A stretch of 64,000 bases of DNA from Pedococcus sp031456495 (lineage in GTDB: Bacteria > Actinomycetota > Actinomycetes > Actinomycetales > Dermatophilaceae): positions 620,001-684,000 of the forward strand of contig NZ_JAVDUW010000001.1 of assembly GCF_031456495.1 (NCBI RefSeq). The letters are read 5' to 3'. The position numbers and the translations under genes are program-made. Position 1 is the first letter of the stretch. Each line of letters starts with the position of its first letter. This document shows, piece by piece, positions 16,542-24,728 of this stretch. The notes beneath the pieces were generated by a model. That model had not been told where the DNA came from. It saw only the letters and a list, made by a program, of their open reading frames with translations, and did no database searches.

Positions 16542-16903
16542 GACCCGCTCGAGGTCGCCTGGGAGGACCCGGTCCCCGAGCCGACCGACCCGACCGAGCC
16601 GAAGCTGCTCGAGGACGACGACGAGGACGAGGTCGACGCCTTCGCCGCGGCCTTGGCCTTGGCCTTGGCCTTGGCCTTCGCGGCCGACGTCGTCGACGAG
16701 CTCGAGGTGCTCGACGACGGGGTCGAGGAGCTCGAGGCCGAGCCGGTCGTGGAGCTGCTGCCGGTGCTGCTGCCCGCCGCGGTGGCCTTGCCGTGGTCCT
16801 CGGCGAGGTGGAGGCCGAGCGCGGCGCTGATGGCGGTGGCCGAGAGCATGGCCCCGGTGGTCCACCGTCGTGCGGTGGTCAGCGGGTGGGTGCGGCGGGT
16901 CAT
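16538..16903 (-). CDS. Small membrane-anchored Ser/Ala/Lys-rich protein, first gene of redox operon
   Basis: 121 aa from ATG 16903 (AAGGA site upstream). An N-terminal helix (TGAMLSATAISAALGLHLA) is followed only by low-complexity sequence: long Ser/Thr runs, a KAKAKAKAKA tract and a Ser-Gly tail. In related actinobacterial operons I recall the first gene as an FMN-binding protein with this same anchor and linker followed by an FMN-binding domain. Here the protein stops at the linker, and its TGA overlaps the ApbE start (ATGA), so no room is left for that domain. It could be a spacer protein or a decayed acceptor. Cytoplasmic versus outer location of the tail is not determined. Confidence 0.7.
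   Translation of the reverse strand: MTRRTHPLTTARRWTTGAMLSATAISAALGLHLAEDHGKATAAGSSTGSSSTTGSASSSSTPSSSTSSSSTTSAAKAKAKAKAKAAAKASTSSSSSSSSSFGSVGSVGSGTGSSQATSSGS
16649..16678. repeat. Five tandem GGCCTT hexamers inside the small redox-operon gene
   Basis: Units begin at 16649, 16655, 16661, 16667 and 16673. On the coding strand they encode the Lys-Ala repeat. Gain or loss of a unit would keep the reading frame and change the tract length by two residues. Confidence 0.8.
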
Positions 16904-17043
16904 CGCTGGGTCCTTCCCCGGTCGAGGGTCCTGTCCATGTCCCCACCGTGGAGTCGCTCCCTGTGTGGTTGCTGTGGCAGCCATGGGGGTTCTCTCCCGC
17001 CCTCGTGAGCAGCCCGTCGAGGTGCACTGACAGACTGCGTGGC

Positions 17044-18018
17044 ATGCGCATCACGGCACTGGCCGGTGGCGTCGGCGGCGCCCGCTTCCTGCGCGGGCTG
17101 CGCGACCACCTCGACCGCACCCCCGACCTCGCGGACGCGACCCTGACCGTCGTCGGCAACACCGGCGACGACATCACGCTGTTCGGCCTGCGGGTCTGCC
17201 CCGACCTCGACACGCTGCTCTACACCCTCGGCGGCGGCGTCCACGAGGGCCAGGGGTGGGGCCGCGCGGACGAGAGCCACCGGCTCCAGGGTGAGCTCGC
17301 GGCATACGGCGCGGAGCCCCAGTGGTTCGCCCTCGGCGACCTCGACTTCGGCACCCACGTGGTCCGCAGCCAGTGGCTCGGCCAGGGCCTGACCCTGTCG
17401 GAGGTCACCGCGCGCCTGGCCGACCGGTGGGGCCTGCCGGCCAAGGGGATCACGCTGCTGCCCATGACCGACTCCCCCGTCGAGACCCACGTCGTCGTCG
17501 AGGACGACGAGGGGCGGCGCGCGGTCCACTTCCAGGAGTGGTGGGTGCGGATGCAGGCCGGGGTACCGGCGGAGCAGTTCCTCGCCGTGGGCATGGACCG
17601 GGCCACGCCTGCGCCCGGCGTGCTCGAGGCGATCCGTGAGGCCGACGTCGTCCTGCTGCCCCCGAGCAACCCGGTCGTCTCCATCGGCATCGTCCTCGGG
17701 GTCCCCGGGGTGCGCGACGCCCTGCGCGGCAGCCGTGCGCCGGTCGTGGGCGTGTCACCGCTCATCGGCGGTATGCCGGTGCGCGGGCACGCGGACGCCT
17801 GCCTGTCCGCCATCGGGGTCGAGTCCACCGCGGGCGCGGTGGCCGGTCTGTACGAGGACTTCCTCGACGGCTGGCTCGTCGCCCCCGACGACGTCGACGC
17901 GGTGAAGCTCTCCCGGGCCACCGTGCTCGGGCGCCCCCTGCTCATGACCGACCGCGAGGCGGCAGCCGACATCGCCGGCGCCGCCCTCGACCTCGCGCTC
18001 GAGCTCCGGGCGCGCTGA
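17044..18018 (+). CDS. fbiA: 2-phospho-L-lactate transferase (CofD/FbiA)
   Basis: 324 aa. The start TALAGGVGGARFLRGL and the following VVGNTGDDITLFGL are the hallmark nucleotide/F-O binding motifs of CofD. LLPPSNPVVSIG and VVGVSPLIGGMPVRG later in the chain are also family signatures. The enzyme joins a phospho-three-carbon unit (from LPPG or EPPG) to the deazaflavin F-O to make F420-0 or its dehydro form. ATG 17044 follows a CAGACT hexamer by 7 nt and may be leaderless. fbiB begins 1 nt after the stop. Divergent from the redox operon. Confidence 0.95.
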   Translation: MRITALAGGVGGARFLRGLRDHLDRTPDLADATLTVVGNTGDDITLFGLRVCPDLDTLLYTLGGGVHEGQGWGRADESHRLQGELAAYGAEPQWFALGDLDFGTHVVRSQWLGQGLTLSEVTARLADRWGLPAKGITLLPMTDSPVETHVVVEDDEGRRAVHFQEWWVRMQAGVPAEQFLAVGMDRATPAPGVLEAIREADVVLLPPSNPVVSIGIVLGVPGVRDALRGSRAPVVGVSPLIGGMPVRGHADACLSAIGVESTAGAVAGLYEDFLDGWLVAPDDVDAVKLSRATVLGRPLLMTDREAAADIAGAALDLALELRAR

Positions 18019-18019
18019 G

Positions 18020-19051
18020 GTGCGGCTCGAGGTCGTCGGGGTCGAGGGGGTCCCGGAGGTCCGTGCCGACGACGACCTCGCCGGCCTCCTCGTCGCCGCC
18101 TGCGCGGCGATGCCCCTGGACCTCGTGGACGGCGACGTGGTCGTCGTGTCGAGCAAGGTGGTGTCGAAGTCGCTCGGCCTCTGGGCCGACGCCCGCGACC
18201 GGACCGCCGCCGTGGTGGGCCAGACCGTGCGCGTGGTCGCCGAGCGGATGGCAGGCGACCGCGTGACCCGGATCGTGCAGGCCACGAGCGGCCCCGTCAT
18301 GGCCGCGGCCGGGGTCGACGCCTCGAACACCGGCGGGGTCGACGGCCTGCTGCTCCTGCCCGACGACCCCGACGCCGAGGCCGCGCGGCTGCGCGAGCGG
18401 CTGCTCGTGCTCACCGGGCTGACCCGGCTCGGCGTGGTCGTGAGCGACACCGCCGGCCGCCCGTGGCGGGTGGGCCAGACCGACTTCGCCCTCGGCTCCG
18501 CCGGGGTGCAGGTCACCGACGACCTGCGCGGTGCGGCGGACGCCGACGGCGCCGCCCTGAGCGTGACGAGCCGGGCCGTGGCCGACGAGCTCGCCGCCGC
18601 CGCGGACCTGGTCAAGGGCAAGGTCTCGCACGTCCCTGCCGCCGTGGTCCGCGGCTCCGGCTGGGCCACCGAGGTCGTCGGGGCGGGCGCGCGCTCCCTG
18701 GTCCGGACGGGTCGCGAGGACTGGTTCGGCCTCGGCCGGGTCGAGGCGGTGCGGTCCGCGCTGGGCGTCCCACCGGGCTCCCCCGCCGCCCTCGAGGACG
18801 GCATCGCCTCCGTCGCCCCCGAGGTCGTGGCCGAGCGCGTGGCCCGGGCCGTGCGGGTGGCGCTGCGCGGCTGCCCGGACGCCGCCGTCGACGTCGGTCC
18901 CGGCCACCTGCGCGTCCAGGCCGACTCGGGCTACCAGCTCGGGGTGGCCGTCAGCCGGCTCCGGACGGCCCTGTGGGGCGAGGGCGTCGAGGTGCCCGAG
19001 CCCGCGGAGCCGACCGGGCTCGAGGCGGTCCTGCACCTCCCCACGCCCTAG
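18020..19051 (+). CDS. fbiB: Coenzyme F420:L-glutamate ligase (CofE/FbiB N-domain) with a short atypical C-domain
   Basis: 343 aa, GTG start 1 nt after fbiA. Residues 1-240 are a CofE domain: DGDVVVVSSKVVSKSLG, VTRIVQATSGPVMAAAGVDASNTGG, VVVSDTAGRPWRVGQTDFALG and DLVKGKVSHVPAAVVRG. It adds glutamates to F420-0. Mycobacterial FbiB has a further FMN-dependent nitroreductase domain of about 200 residues. Here only about 100 residues follow, without nitroreductase motifs (GREDWFGLG, then an alanine- and valine-rich stretch). The dehydro-F420 reductase step would then need another protein. No frameshift is apparent. Confidence 0.9.
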   Translation: MRLEVVGVEGVPEVRADDDLAGLLVAACAAMPLDLVDGDVVVVSSKVVSKSLGLWADARDRTAAVVGQTVRVVAERMAGDRVTRIVQATSGPVMAAAGVDASNTGGVDGLLLLPDDPDAEAARLRERLLVLTGLTRLGVVVSDTAGRPWRVGQTDFALGSAGVQVTDDLRGAADADGAALSVTSRAVADELAAAADLVKGKVSHVPAAVVRGSGWATEVVGAGARSLVRTGREDWFGLGRVEAVRSALGVPPGSPAALEDGIASVAPEVVAERVARAVRVALRGCPDAAVDVGPGHLRVQADSGYQLGVAVSRLRTALWGEGVEVPEPAEPTGLEAVLHLPTP

Positions 19052-19071
19052 GGCCCGGGGGGAGGGCCGCG

Positions 19072-20007
19072 TCAGCGCTGGCGGTTGGGCAGGTGGGTCC
19101 GGGGCGCCATCCGGGGCCCGCGCCGGGGACGCATGGCGCCGCTCAGCTCGAGCAGGCGCTGCACCCGGAACCGGTGCCCGCGGTACGGCTCGAGCACCTC
19201 GGCCATCTCCTCGTCGCCGAGCGCCTCGCCGGTCAGCGCCCACGTGACGTTCTTGGCCACGTGGTAGTCGCCGAAGCTCACCGCGTCGGCGTCACCGAAC
19301 GCGCGCTGGGCCGTCTCCGCCGCCGTCCACACCCCGATGCCGGGCACCGCCCGCAGCCGCCGCGAGGCCTCCGTCGTCGTCATCGCGGTGGCCTGCTCCA
19401 GCCGGCCGGCGACCTTGGCGGCCCGCACGGCCGTGCCCGACCGGGCGCCGTCGACCGAGGCCCGCAGCCACTCCCACGACGGGATGGCCGTCCAGCCCGC
19501 GGCGTCCGGCGCGACCCACAGCCGCCGGTCGGCCCCGGGCCCGGGCGCGCGCGACCCGAACCGCCGCACGAGCACGCGGTACCCGCCGAACGCCTCCTGC
19601 CCGGTCACCTTCTGCTCGATGGCGGCAGGCACGAGGGCGTGCAGGACCAGGCCCGACCGCGGGACGTGCCACGCGGCATACCGCCGGTGCGCCTGTGCCA
19701 CCTGCGGGTGGTGCGCCACGAAGTCGCTGTCGTCGTCCTCGGCCCCGAGCAGGGACGGCACCTGCTCGAGCGCCCACGCTGCTCCGGGGCCCCAGGCCGT
19801 GGCGTGGACCTCCGCGAGGTCCGAGCGCTGCACCAGCCGCAGCGTCGCCGGACCGGCAGGCGTCGGCAGCCCCAGCCACCAGCCGTCGCCCCGGTCGGAC
19901 TGGAACGTCGGGTCGCCGGCGCCACGGCGGAACGCCGCCACGACGAGCCCGACCGCCGTCGGGCGACCGGGCCGCCACACGCGGGTCGACTCGGCGGACG
20001 GGGACAC
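19072..20007 (-). CDS. HhH-GPD DNA glycosylase (DNA-3-methyladenine glycosylase 2 family)
   Basis: 311 aa from GTG 20007. The central and C-terminal parts show the HhH-GPD features: LVPAAIEQKVTGQEAFGGYRVLVRRFG (the EQQ-Vs..aa-like helix), RLRAVPGIGVWTAAETAQRA as the helix-hairpin-helix, and DADAVSFGDYHVAKNV with the likely catalytic Asp, then PYRGHRFRVQRLL. It would excise alkylated bases. The start could also be ATG 20079; GTG was chosen because the upstream 24 codons lack hydrophobic or domain character and GAGAAT lies 6 nt before the GTG. Convergent with fbiB, 20 bp apart. Confidence 0.8.
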   Translation of the reverse strand: MSPSAESTRVWRPGRPTAVGLVVAAFRRGAGDPTFQSDRGDGWWLGLPTPAGPATLRLVQRSDLAEVHATAWGPGAAWALEQVPSLLGAEDDDSDFVAHHPQVAQAHRRYAAWHVPRSGLVLHALVPAAIEQKVTGQEAFGGYRVLVRRFGSRAPGPGADRRLWVAPDAAGWTAIPSWEWLRASVDGARSGTAVRAAKVAGRLEQATAMTTTEASRRLRAVPGIGVWTAAETAQRAFGDADAVSFGDYHVAKNVTWALTGEALGDEEMAEVLEPYRGHRFRVQRLLELSGAMRPRRGPRMAPRTHLPNRQR

Positions 20008-20092
20008 CCGGCCATTCTCGCGCGTTGCCCCGACAGACCACCGGTCGCCCGGCAGCTCGCCGGACTCCGACCGGGCCACCGGGCAGGGACCG

Positions 20093-20098
20093 TAGACT
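20093..20098 (+). promoter_or_regulatory. -10 hexamer TAGACT before the DUF3105 gene
   Basis: TAGACT predicts transcription starting around 20105, giving a leader of about 28 nt that holds the GAGGAA-like ribosome site before GTG 20133. Confidence 0.45.
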
Positions 20099-20132
20099 CT
20101 GCGCGAACCGCCCCCGACTCCCCGAGGAACCC

Positions 20133-20834
20133 GTGAGCAACAAGCGAGCGAGCCAGGACCGCAAGGCCCGACTGGCCGAGATCCAACAGCAGCAGAAGGC
20201 CAAGGAGCGCAGGGTCGCCGGGATGATCATCGTCGGCTGCCTCGTGCTGCTGGCCGCCCTCGGTGGCGTCGTGCTGTTCGCGGTCAACGACGCCAAGGCG
20301 GGCCAGCTGCCGAACCTCGGGGCCTCCCTCGCGGCCGCCAAGTGCCAGCCGATCACCACCGACCCGAACACCGGCAGCGGCGAGCACGTCGGCCCCGGCA
20401 CCAACAAGCCGGACGAGACGTCGGTGAAGTACGACACGGTCCCGCCGAGCCACGGCCCCCACTTCGCCACCCCGGACGTCAGCGGCCGCGACTTCTACAC
20501 CGCCGCCGACCGGCCGCCGCTCGAGGTGCTGGTGCACAACCTCGAGCACGGCTACACGATCCTCTGGTACGACGGCACGAAGGTGAAGGACACCAAGCTG
20601 CTCAAGGAGATCGCCGACAAGGCGGACAAGCAGCCCGAGGCCTCCGGCAAGTTCAAGGTGGTCGAGTGGGACGCCAGCCGCGGCGCGTTCCCGGCCGGCA
20701 CGCCGTACGCCCTGTCGCACTGGGCCTCCGACGCCGGTCACCGCCAGATGTGCGGCGACCTGTCCGGCAAGGCCGTGATGGACTTCATCACCAAGTACCC
20801 GAAGGACAACACCCAAGAGCCCGGCGCGGCCTGA
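20133..20834 (+). CDS. DUF3105 family membrane-anchored protein
   Basis: 233 aa. A charged cytoplasmic N-terminus (NKRASQDRKARLAEIQQQQKAKERR) is followed by one transmembrane helix (residues about 31-51) and an extracytoplasmic domain. The latter holds the DUF3105 core, PPSHGPHFATP and VHNLEHGYTILWYDG, and two cysteines (one after the helix, one in HRQMCGDL) that may form a disulfide. The conserved histidines suggest metal binding, but no activity is known. Ends at a strong bidirectional terminator. Confidence 0.85.
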   Translation: MSNKRASQDRKARLAEIQQQQKAKERRVAGMIIVGCLVLLAALGGVVLFAVNDAKAGQLPNLGASLAAAKCQPITTDPNTGSGEHVGPGTNKPDETSVKYDTVPPSHGPHFATPDVSGRDFYTAADRPPLEVLVHNLEHGYTILWYDGTKVKDTKLLKEIADKADKQPEASGKFKVVEWDASRGAFPAGTPYALSHWASDAGHRQMCGDLSGKAVMDFITKYPKDNTQEPGAA

Positions 20835-20900
20835 CGCCGCCCGGCACGGCGTGACGCCGGCCCCGCGCCACCCGGCGCGAGAGCCGCACCACGACCGACA

Positions 20901-20933
20901 CGAGGGCCGCCCGCAACCCGCGGGCGGCCCTCG
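20901..20933. terminator. Bidirectional terminator hairpin
   Basis: A perfect 14-bp stem (20901-20914 with 20920-20933) closes a 5-nt loop, midway between the convergent DUF3105 and methyltransferase genes. There is no long U-tract, as is common in high-G+C actinobacteria. Confidence 0.75.
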
Positions 20934-20937
20934 TGCG

Positions 20938-21813
20938 TCAGCGGGCCTGGCGCCGGCGGAAGGTCAGCAGGATGAAGGTGTAGTCCAGGTCGACCCGGTC
21001 CCAGTGGACGGGCCGCTCGGCGTGCGACAGCGCGTCCGACGTCGACAGGTCGCCGACCAGCTCGAGGCCGGCGGCGTCGGCCATCGAGACGAGGGCGCTG
21101 ATGTCCGCCGGTCCGAAGATCTTCACCGGCGTGCCGTATGCCGTGCGGCCGGTGGTGTCGGGCGGGTCCTGGTCGTAGTCGGTCGAGACGCAGAGCACCC
21201 CGCCGGGACGCAGCACCCGCGCGCTCTCGCGCAGGAAGCCCTCCAGCGGCACGCCGTGCTCGATGACGGACATGCAGGTGATGGCGTCGAGCGAGCCGTC
21301 CGGCAGGCCCGTCGCGGTGACGTCGCCGTGCCGGAACACCACGCCGTCGCGGCGCACCTCGTCGCCGAACTCGAGGTTGATGCCGAGGAGCGAGTCGGGG
21401 GCGTCGCCCAGCCCGTAGAGCCGCAGCCACGGCAGGACGGGCGAGTAGCGCGCGCTCCCGGCGTCCATGACCCGCGCCGTGCGCGAGCCGTCGTCGGCCA
21501 GGGTGAGGACGGCGCCCACCGCACCCAGGGCGTCCCAGTTCTTCGGGGCGTCGCGGTGCAGCGGCAGCCGCAGGTGCCTGCCCTCGGCCACGGCGCGCTC
21601 CCAGTCGGCGGCGGTCCGCAGGACCGCGGTCGGGGGGACCGACCGCGGGACGGGGCGGTTGGCGGCATACCCGCGCCGGGCCTCTGCCCGGCGCTGGACG
21701 GCGACACGCGCCCACAGGACGTGCTCGGCGGCCCGCTTGGCGACGGCGAGCAGGGGTCCCCCGGGCGGCGCGGCGACCTGGCCCGAGGCGGCGGCCTCGT
21801 CTGGAGTCGTCAT
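20938..21813 (-). CDS. SAM-dependent methyltransferase
   Basis: 291 aa. Motif I is in TARVMDAGSARYSP, the acidic residue of the next strand in LGINLEFGDEV, motif post-II in VVFRHGDVTATGLPDGSLDAITCMSVIEHGV, and motif III in RVLRPGGVLCVSTDYD. The C-terminal strand pair (DYTFILLTFRRR) is typical of the class I fold. It resembles the C-terminal domain of the glycosyltransferase fusion two genes upstream and probably modifies the same glycan. It has its own leaderless promoter signature, TAGGTT, overlapping the previous gene's stop codon. Confidence 0.85.
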   Translation of the reverse strand: MTTPDEAAASGQVAAPPGGPLLAVAKRAAEHVLWARVAVQRRAEARRGYAANRPVPRSVPPTAVLRTAADWERAVAEGRHLRLPLHRDAPKNWDALGAVGAVLTLADDGSRTARVMDAGSARYSPVLPWLRLYGLGDAPDSLLGINLEFGDEVRRDGVVFRHGDVTATGLPDGSLDAITCMSVIEHGVPLEGFLRESARVLRPGGVLCVSTDYDQDPPDTTGRTAYGTPVKIFGPADISALVSMADAAGLELVGDLSTSDALSHAERPVHWDRVDLDYTFILLTFRRRQAR

Positions 21814-21819
21814 TGGCGC

Positions 21820-21825
21820 AACCTA
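21820..21825 (-). promoter_or_regulatory. -10 hexamer TAGGTT overlapping a stop codon
   Basis: On the minus strand the TAG stop of the flippase-like gene (21825-21823) begins TAGGTT, which lies 6 nt before ATG 21813. This is the second example in this window of a stop codon doubling as a -10 element. Confidence 0.5.
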
Positions 21826-22806
21826 TCGTTCCCGGTCCTCGGGCACGACGACGTGCTCCGCCACCCGCTCCTCGCGCGAGGTCAGCAGGTGGTGCGAGCG
21901 GGCGTACGCCCAGCCGACGAGTGCGAAGAGGACGTCGGCCATCACGGTGAGGAACCGCGAGATCACGACCACTGCCGTCGCGGCCGAGGTCGAGGTGACG
22001 GGTCCGAGGATGAGCACGAGCAGCCCCTCGCGGACCCCGACACCCGCGGGCAGCAGGACGCTGAACATCGCGAGCGAGGACGCCAGGGCGAAGCCGCTGA
22101 GGGTCCCGAGCAGGAGCTTGCCGCCGTCGTACCCGCTGCTCGTGGCCCGCGCCAGCACCAGGACGTGGGATCCGGAGGCGACCCACGCGCCGATGAACAG
22201 GGCGCTGGAGGTGAGGACGGCGCGGCCGGACAGGGTGTGCTCGAGCGGCTCGCGGCGCAGGACGCGCAGCACCAGGGCGATGCCCCAGTTGAGCAGCCGC
22301 GGGTAGAGCACGACGGCGAGCAGCGGCACGACGAGCAGGAGGAACCAGCCGGTGGTCGCCGCTCCCCCGCCGAGGCCGAGGAGCAGCGGCAGCGCGGGGA
22401 GCCCGACGATGAGCCCGCAGATCGCGGCGAGTGCGACGCTGACGAACGCGACCACGGCCGAGCGGCGCCGCGGGATCTCCAGCCGCGCGCCCATCTCGGC
22501 CTGCGCGACGATGCTCCAGACGGCGCCGGGCAGGTACTTGCCGAGCTGGCCGACGAAGAACACGCCGCCGGCCGGCGCCACGTGCAGGGGGGTGCCGAGG
22601 TCGGCGAGCAGCACCCGCCACCCCAGCATGGTCAGGACCGGGGGGATGCAGACGAGCAGGGCAGCGAGCGCGAACGTGCCGCCGTCGATGCGGTCGATGT
22701 CCTCCGACACCTCGGCCCAGTTGCGGGCGACGGCGAGCGAGACGGCCGCGACCACCAGCAGGGCGAGGGCGATCCGCAGGACGGTGAACACCCGGGCGCG
22801 CGTCAT
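21823..22806 (-). CDS. UPF0104/LPG-synthase-TM family membrane protein
   Basis: 327 aa with about eight membrane spans. Signatures include LLGWRVLLADLG, FFVGQLGKYLPGAVWSIVAQAEM (the conserved QLGKYxPG motif), and the late FSVLLPAGVGVREGLLVLIL segment (PAGxGxRE). These proteins resemble the membrane half of lysyl-phosphatidylglycerol synthase (MprF) and often accompany polyprenyl-linked glycan genes, where a flippase-type role is suspected. Its ATG overlaps the upstream stop by one base (TGATGA context), so it is coupled to the GT4-methyltransferase fusion. Confidence 0.85.
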   Translation of the reverse strand: MTRARVFTVLRIALALLVVAAVSLAVARNWAEVSEDIDRIDGGTFALAALLVCIPPVLTMLGWRVLLADLGTPLHVAPAGGVFFVGQLGKYLPGAVWSIVAQAEMGARLEIPRRRSAVVAFVSVALAAICGLIVGLPALPLLLGLGGGAATTGWFLLLVVPLLAVVLYPRLLNWGIALVLRVLRREPLEHTLSGRAVLTSSALFIGAWVASGSHVLVLARATSSGYDGGKLLLGTLSGFALASSLAMFSVLLPAGVGVREGLLVLILGPVTSTSAATAVVVISRFLTVMADVLFALVGWAYARSHHLLTSREERVAEHVVVPEDRER

Positions 22807-24728
22807 CAGCGCCGCCTCAGGGTCAGGCGCAGCAGGCTGTATGCCGCGTCGGTGCGCCGCGAGGTGCCGCTGGCTCGCCGCATGCGCTCGGTGATGTCGC
22901 CGTCGAGGTCGCCCACGAGGACGAAGCCGAGGTCGTGCGCGCGGGCCAGGACACCGCGGACGTCGGCCGGGCCGAGCGCCCCGTCGGCGCCCGGGTGGCC
23001 GATCGGCAGGGTGAGGCAGAGCAGGCCGCCGGAGCGCAGCGCCCACGACGCCTGGCTCATGGCCTCGTCGACGTCGTCGGCGTCGCAGCCGCCGGGGTGG
23101 AGCCGCACGATGACGTCGAGCGAGGCGGTGTCGACGTCGAGCACCTCGACGCTGGAGCGCGGTCCGGTGAGCTCGAGCTCCACCGGCGCGAAGCCGATCG
23201 CCCGGGCCCAGCGGGACAGGGGCGAGCGGCTGCCGCTCTCGTCGACGATGACCGCGCTGCGCCGGCCGTCGTCGCGCACGCGCACGATCGCGGCGAGTGT
23301 GCCGAGGGCCGCCCACGCGGCGATGCCGTCGGAGCACCGCGGCAGGCCGAGCGCGCGGGCGAAGGCCTTGGCGTCGTCGGCGTCCTGGGCGTCGGCGAGG
23401 ACGTCGGAGGGGCGGATCCAGTCGGGCAGGTCGGTGGGGCCGACCTCGACGTCGGGCCGGGCTGCGGCCACGAGCCCGCGGACCCCGGTCGCGAGCCGTC
23501 GGCCGAGCCGGCCGGCGACCGCGGCGGCGCCGGTCTCGCGCGGCTCGTCCTCGTCCGTGGAGTCGGGCTCGGCTGCCGGCTCGACGCTCGCGAGCGCCTC
23601 GATGGCACCGAGGTAGCGCGCCCAGGGCCCGGACAGGTCCGGCGGCCGCACGGCCGACCGGAGCTGCTCGGCATACCCGGGCTCGGCGAGGCGGCGCAGC
23701 GCGCCGACGAGGGCCTCGCGGTCGTTGGGGGGCACGACGAGCCCGTCGACCCCGTCGCGCACCTGGCGGCCGAAGCCGGCCACGTCGGTGGCGAGCACGG
23801 GCAGGCCGTGCCGCTGGCCGAGCAGGGCGTTCTGCGACGCGGTGGCGCTGCGGTAGGTCAGGGTGAGGACGTCGTGGCCGGCCAGCAGCGGCGCGAGCCG
23901 CTCGGCGGGCACGTAGCCGCCGTGGACCTCGACCCGGCCGCGCAGCCGCGGGTCGGCGGCGAGCTGCTTGACCCGGTCACCGGCGGCGCCCCACATCTCC
24001 CCGGCGACGGTGAGGGTGGGGCCCGGGACCTCGGCGAGCGCCTCGAGGAGGAGGTCGACGCCCTTGTACTCGCGCACCAGCCCGAGGGCGAGCAGGCGTG
24101 GCGGGCCGTCGTGCTCGGGCCGGTCGACGGGCGGGCCGCCGGGCAGGTGCGGCGGCAGCTCGGCGACGCTGACGTGCGGGGCGTGCAGCTCGCGGGCCAG
24201 GCGGGCCTGGTCCTCGCTGTGCACCAGCACCGCGTCGACCCGCTCGAGGAACTGCTGCATGAGCTCCCGGTCGCCGACGTGGGGCTCGTGCGGCAGGACG
24301 TTGTGCGCGATCACCACGGTGCGAGGGTGCCCGGGACCACGGCCGGGACCACGGGGGGCCCGGCGGCGACCGACGCCGGCGGCGCGCAGCAGCGCCAGGT
24401 GTGCCGGGACGACGGCCGGGATGACGTGCACGACGAGCACGACGTCGAACGAGCGCAGCCGGCGTCCGGTGCGCACCCACGTGTCGGGGCGCGCCCAGCT
24501 CAGGGCGCGGACGGTGCGCGGGAACGGCTCCACGTCGGGGGCGCCGCCGGGGACAGCCTGCTCACCGGGGTAGAGCCGGCTGGGGTACAGGTGCGACCAC
24601 GAGACCAGGGTGACGTCGTGCCCGGCGTCAGCGAGCTCGTGCGCGAGGCTCGTCGTGTGGGCGGCGACCCCGCCCTTGTACGGGTGGGTCGGACCGACGA
24701 CCGCGACCTTGAGCGACGCCGTGCTCAC
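22806..24728 (-). CDS. GT4 glycosyltransferase fused to a methyltransferase-like domain
   Basis: 640 aa from GTG 24728 (GTGA overlap with the previous gene). Residues 1-400 are a GT-B/GT4 enzyme: VVGPTHPYKGGVAAHT, VLVHSEDQARLA, LLALGLVREYKGVDLLLEALAEV, VEVHGGYVPAERLAPLLAGHDVLTL, GLPVLATDVAGFGRQV. An acidic linker follows (SVEPAAEPDSTDEDEPRE). The C-terminal 210 residues resemble the separate methyltransferase at 20938-21813 (AWAALGTLAAI, DESGSRSPLSRWARAIGF, WALRSGGLLCLTLP, closing LLRLTLRRR). Motif I is altered (DESGS rather than DAGSA), so SAM binding is uncertain. Confidence 0.83.
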   Translation of the reverse strand: MSTASLKVAVVGPTHPYKGGVAAHTTSLAHELADAGHDVTLVSWSHLYPSRLYPGEQAVPGGAPDVEPFPRTVRALSWARPDTWVRTGRRLRSFDVVLVVHVIPAVVPAHLALLRAAGVGRRRAPRGPGRGPGHPRTVVIAHNVLPHEPHVGDRELMQQFLERVDAVLVHSEDQARLARELHAPHVSVAELPPHLPGGPPVDRPEHDGPPRLLALGLVREYKGVDLLLEALAEVPGPTLTVAGEMWGAAGDRVKQLAADPRLRGRVEVHGGYVPAERLAPLLAGHDVLTLTYRSATASQNALLGQRHGLPVLATDVAGFGRQVRDGVDGLVVPPNDREALVGALRRLAEPGYAEQLRSAVRPPDLSGPWARYLGAIEALASVEPAAEPDSTDEDEPRETGAAAVAGRLGRRLATGVRGLVAAARPDVEVGPTDLPDWIRPSDVLADAQDADDAKAFARALGLPRCSDGIAAWAALGTLAAIVRVRDDGRRSAVIVDESGSRSPLSRWARAIGFAPVELELTGPRSSVEVLDVDTASLDVIVRLHPGGCDADDVDEAMSQASWALRSGGLLCLTLPIGHPGADGALGPADVRGVLARAHDLGFVLVGDLDGDITERMRRASGTSRRTDAAYSLLRLTLRRR

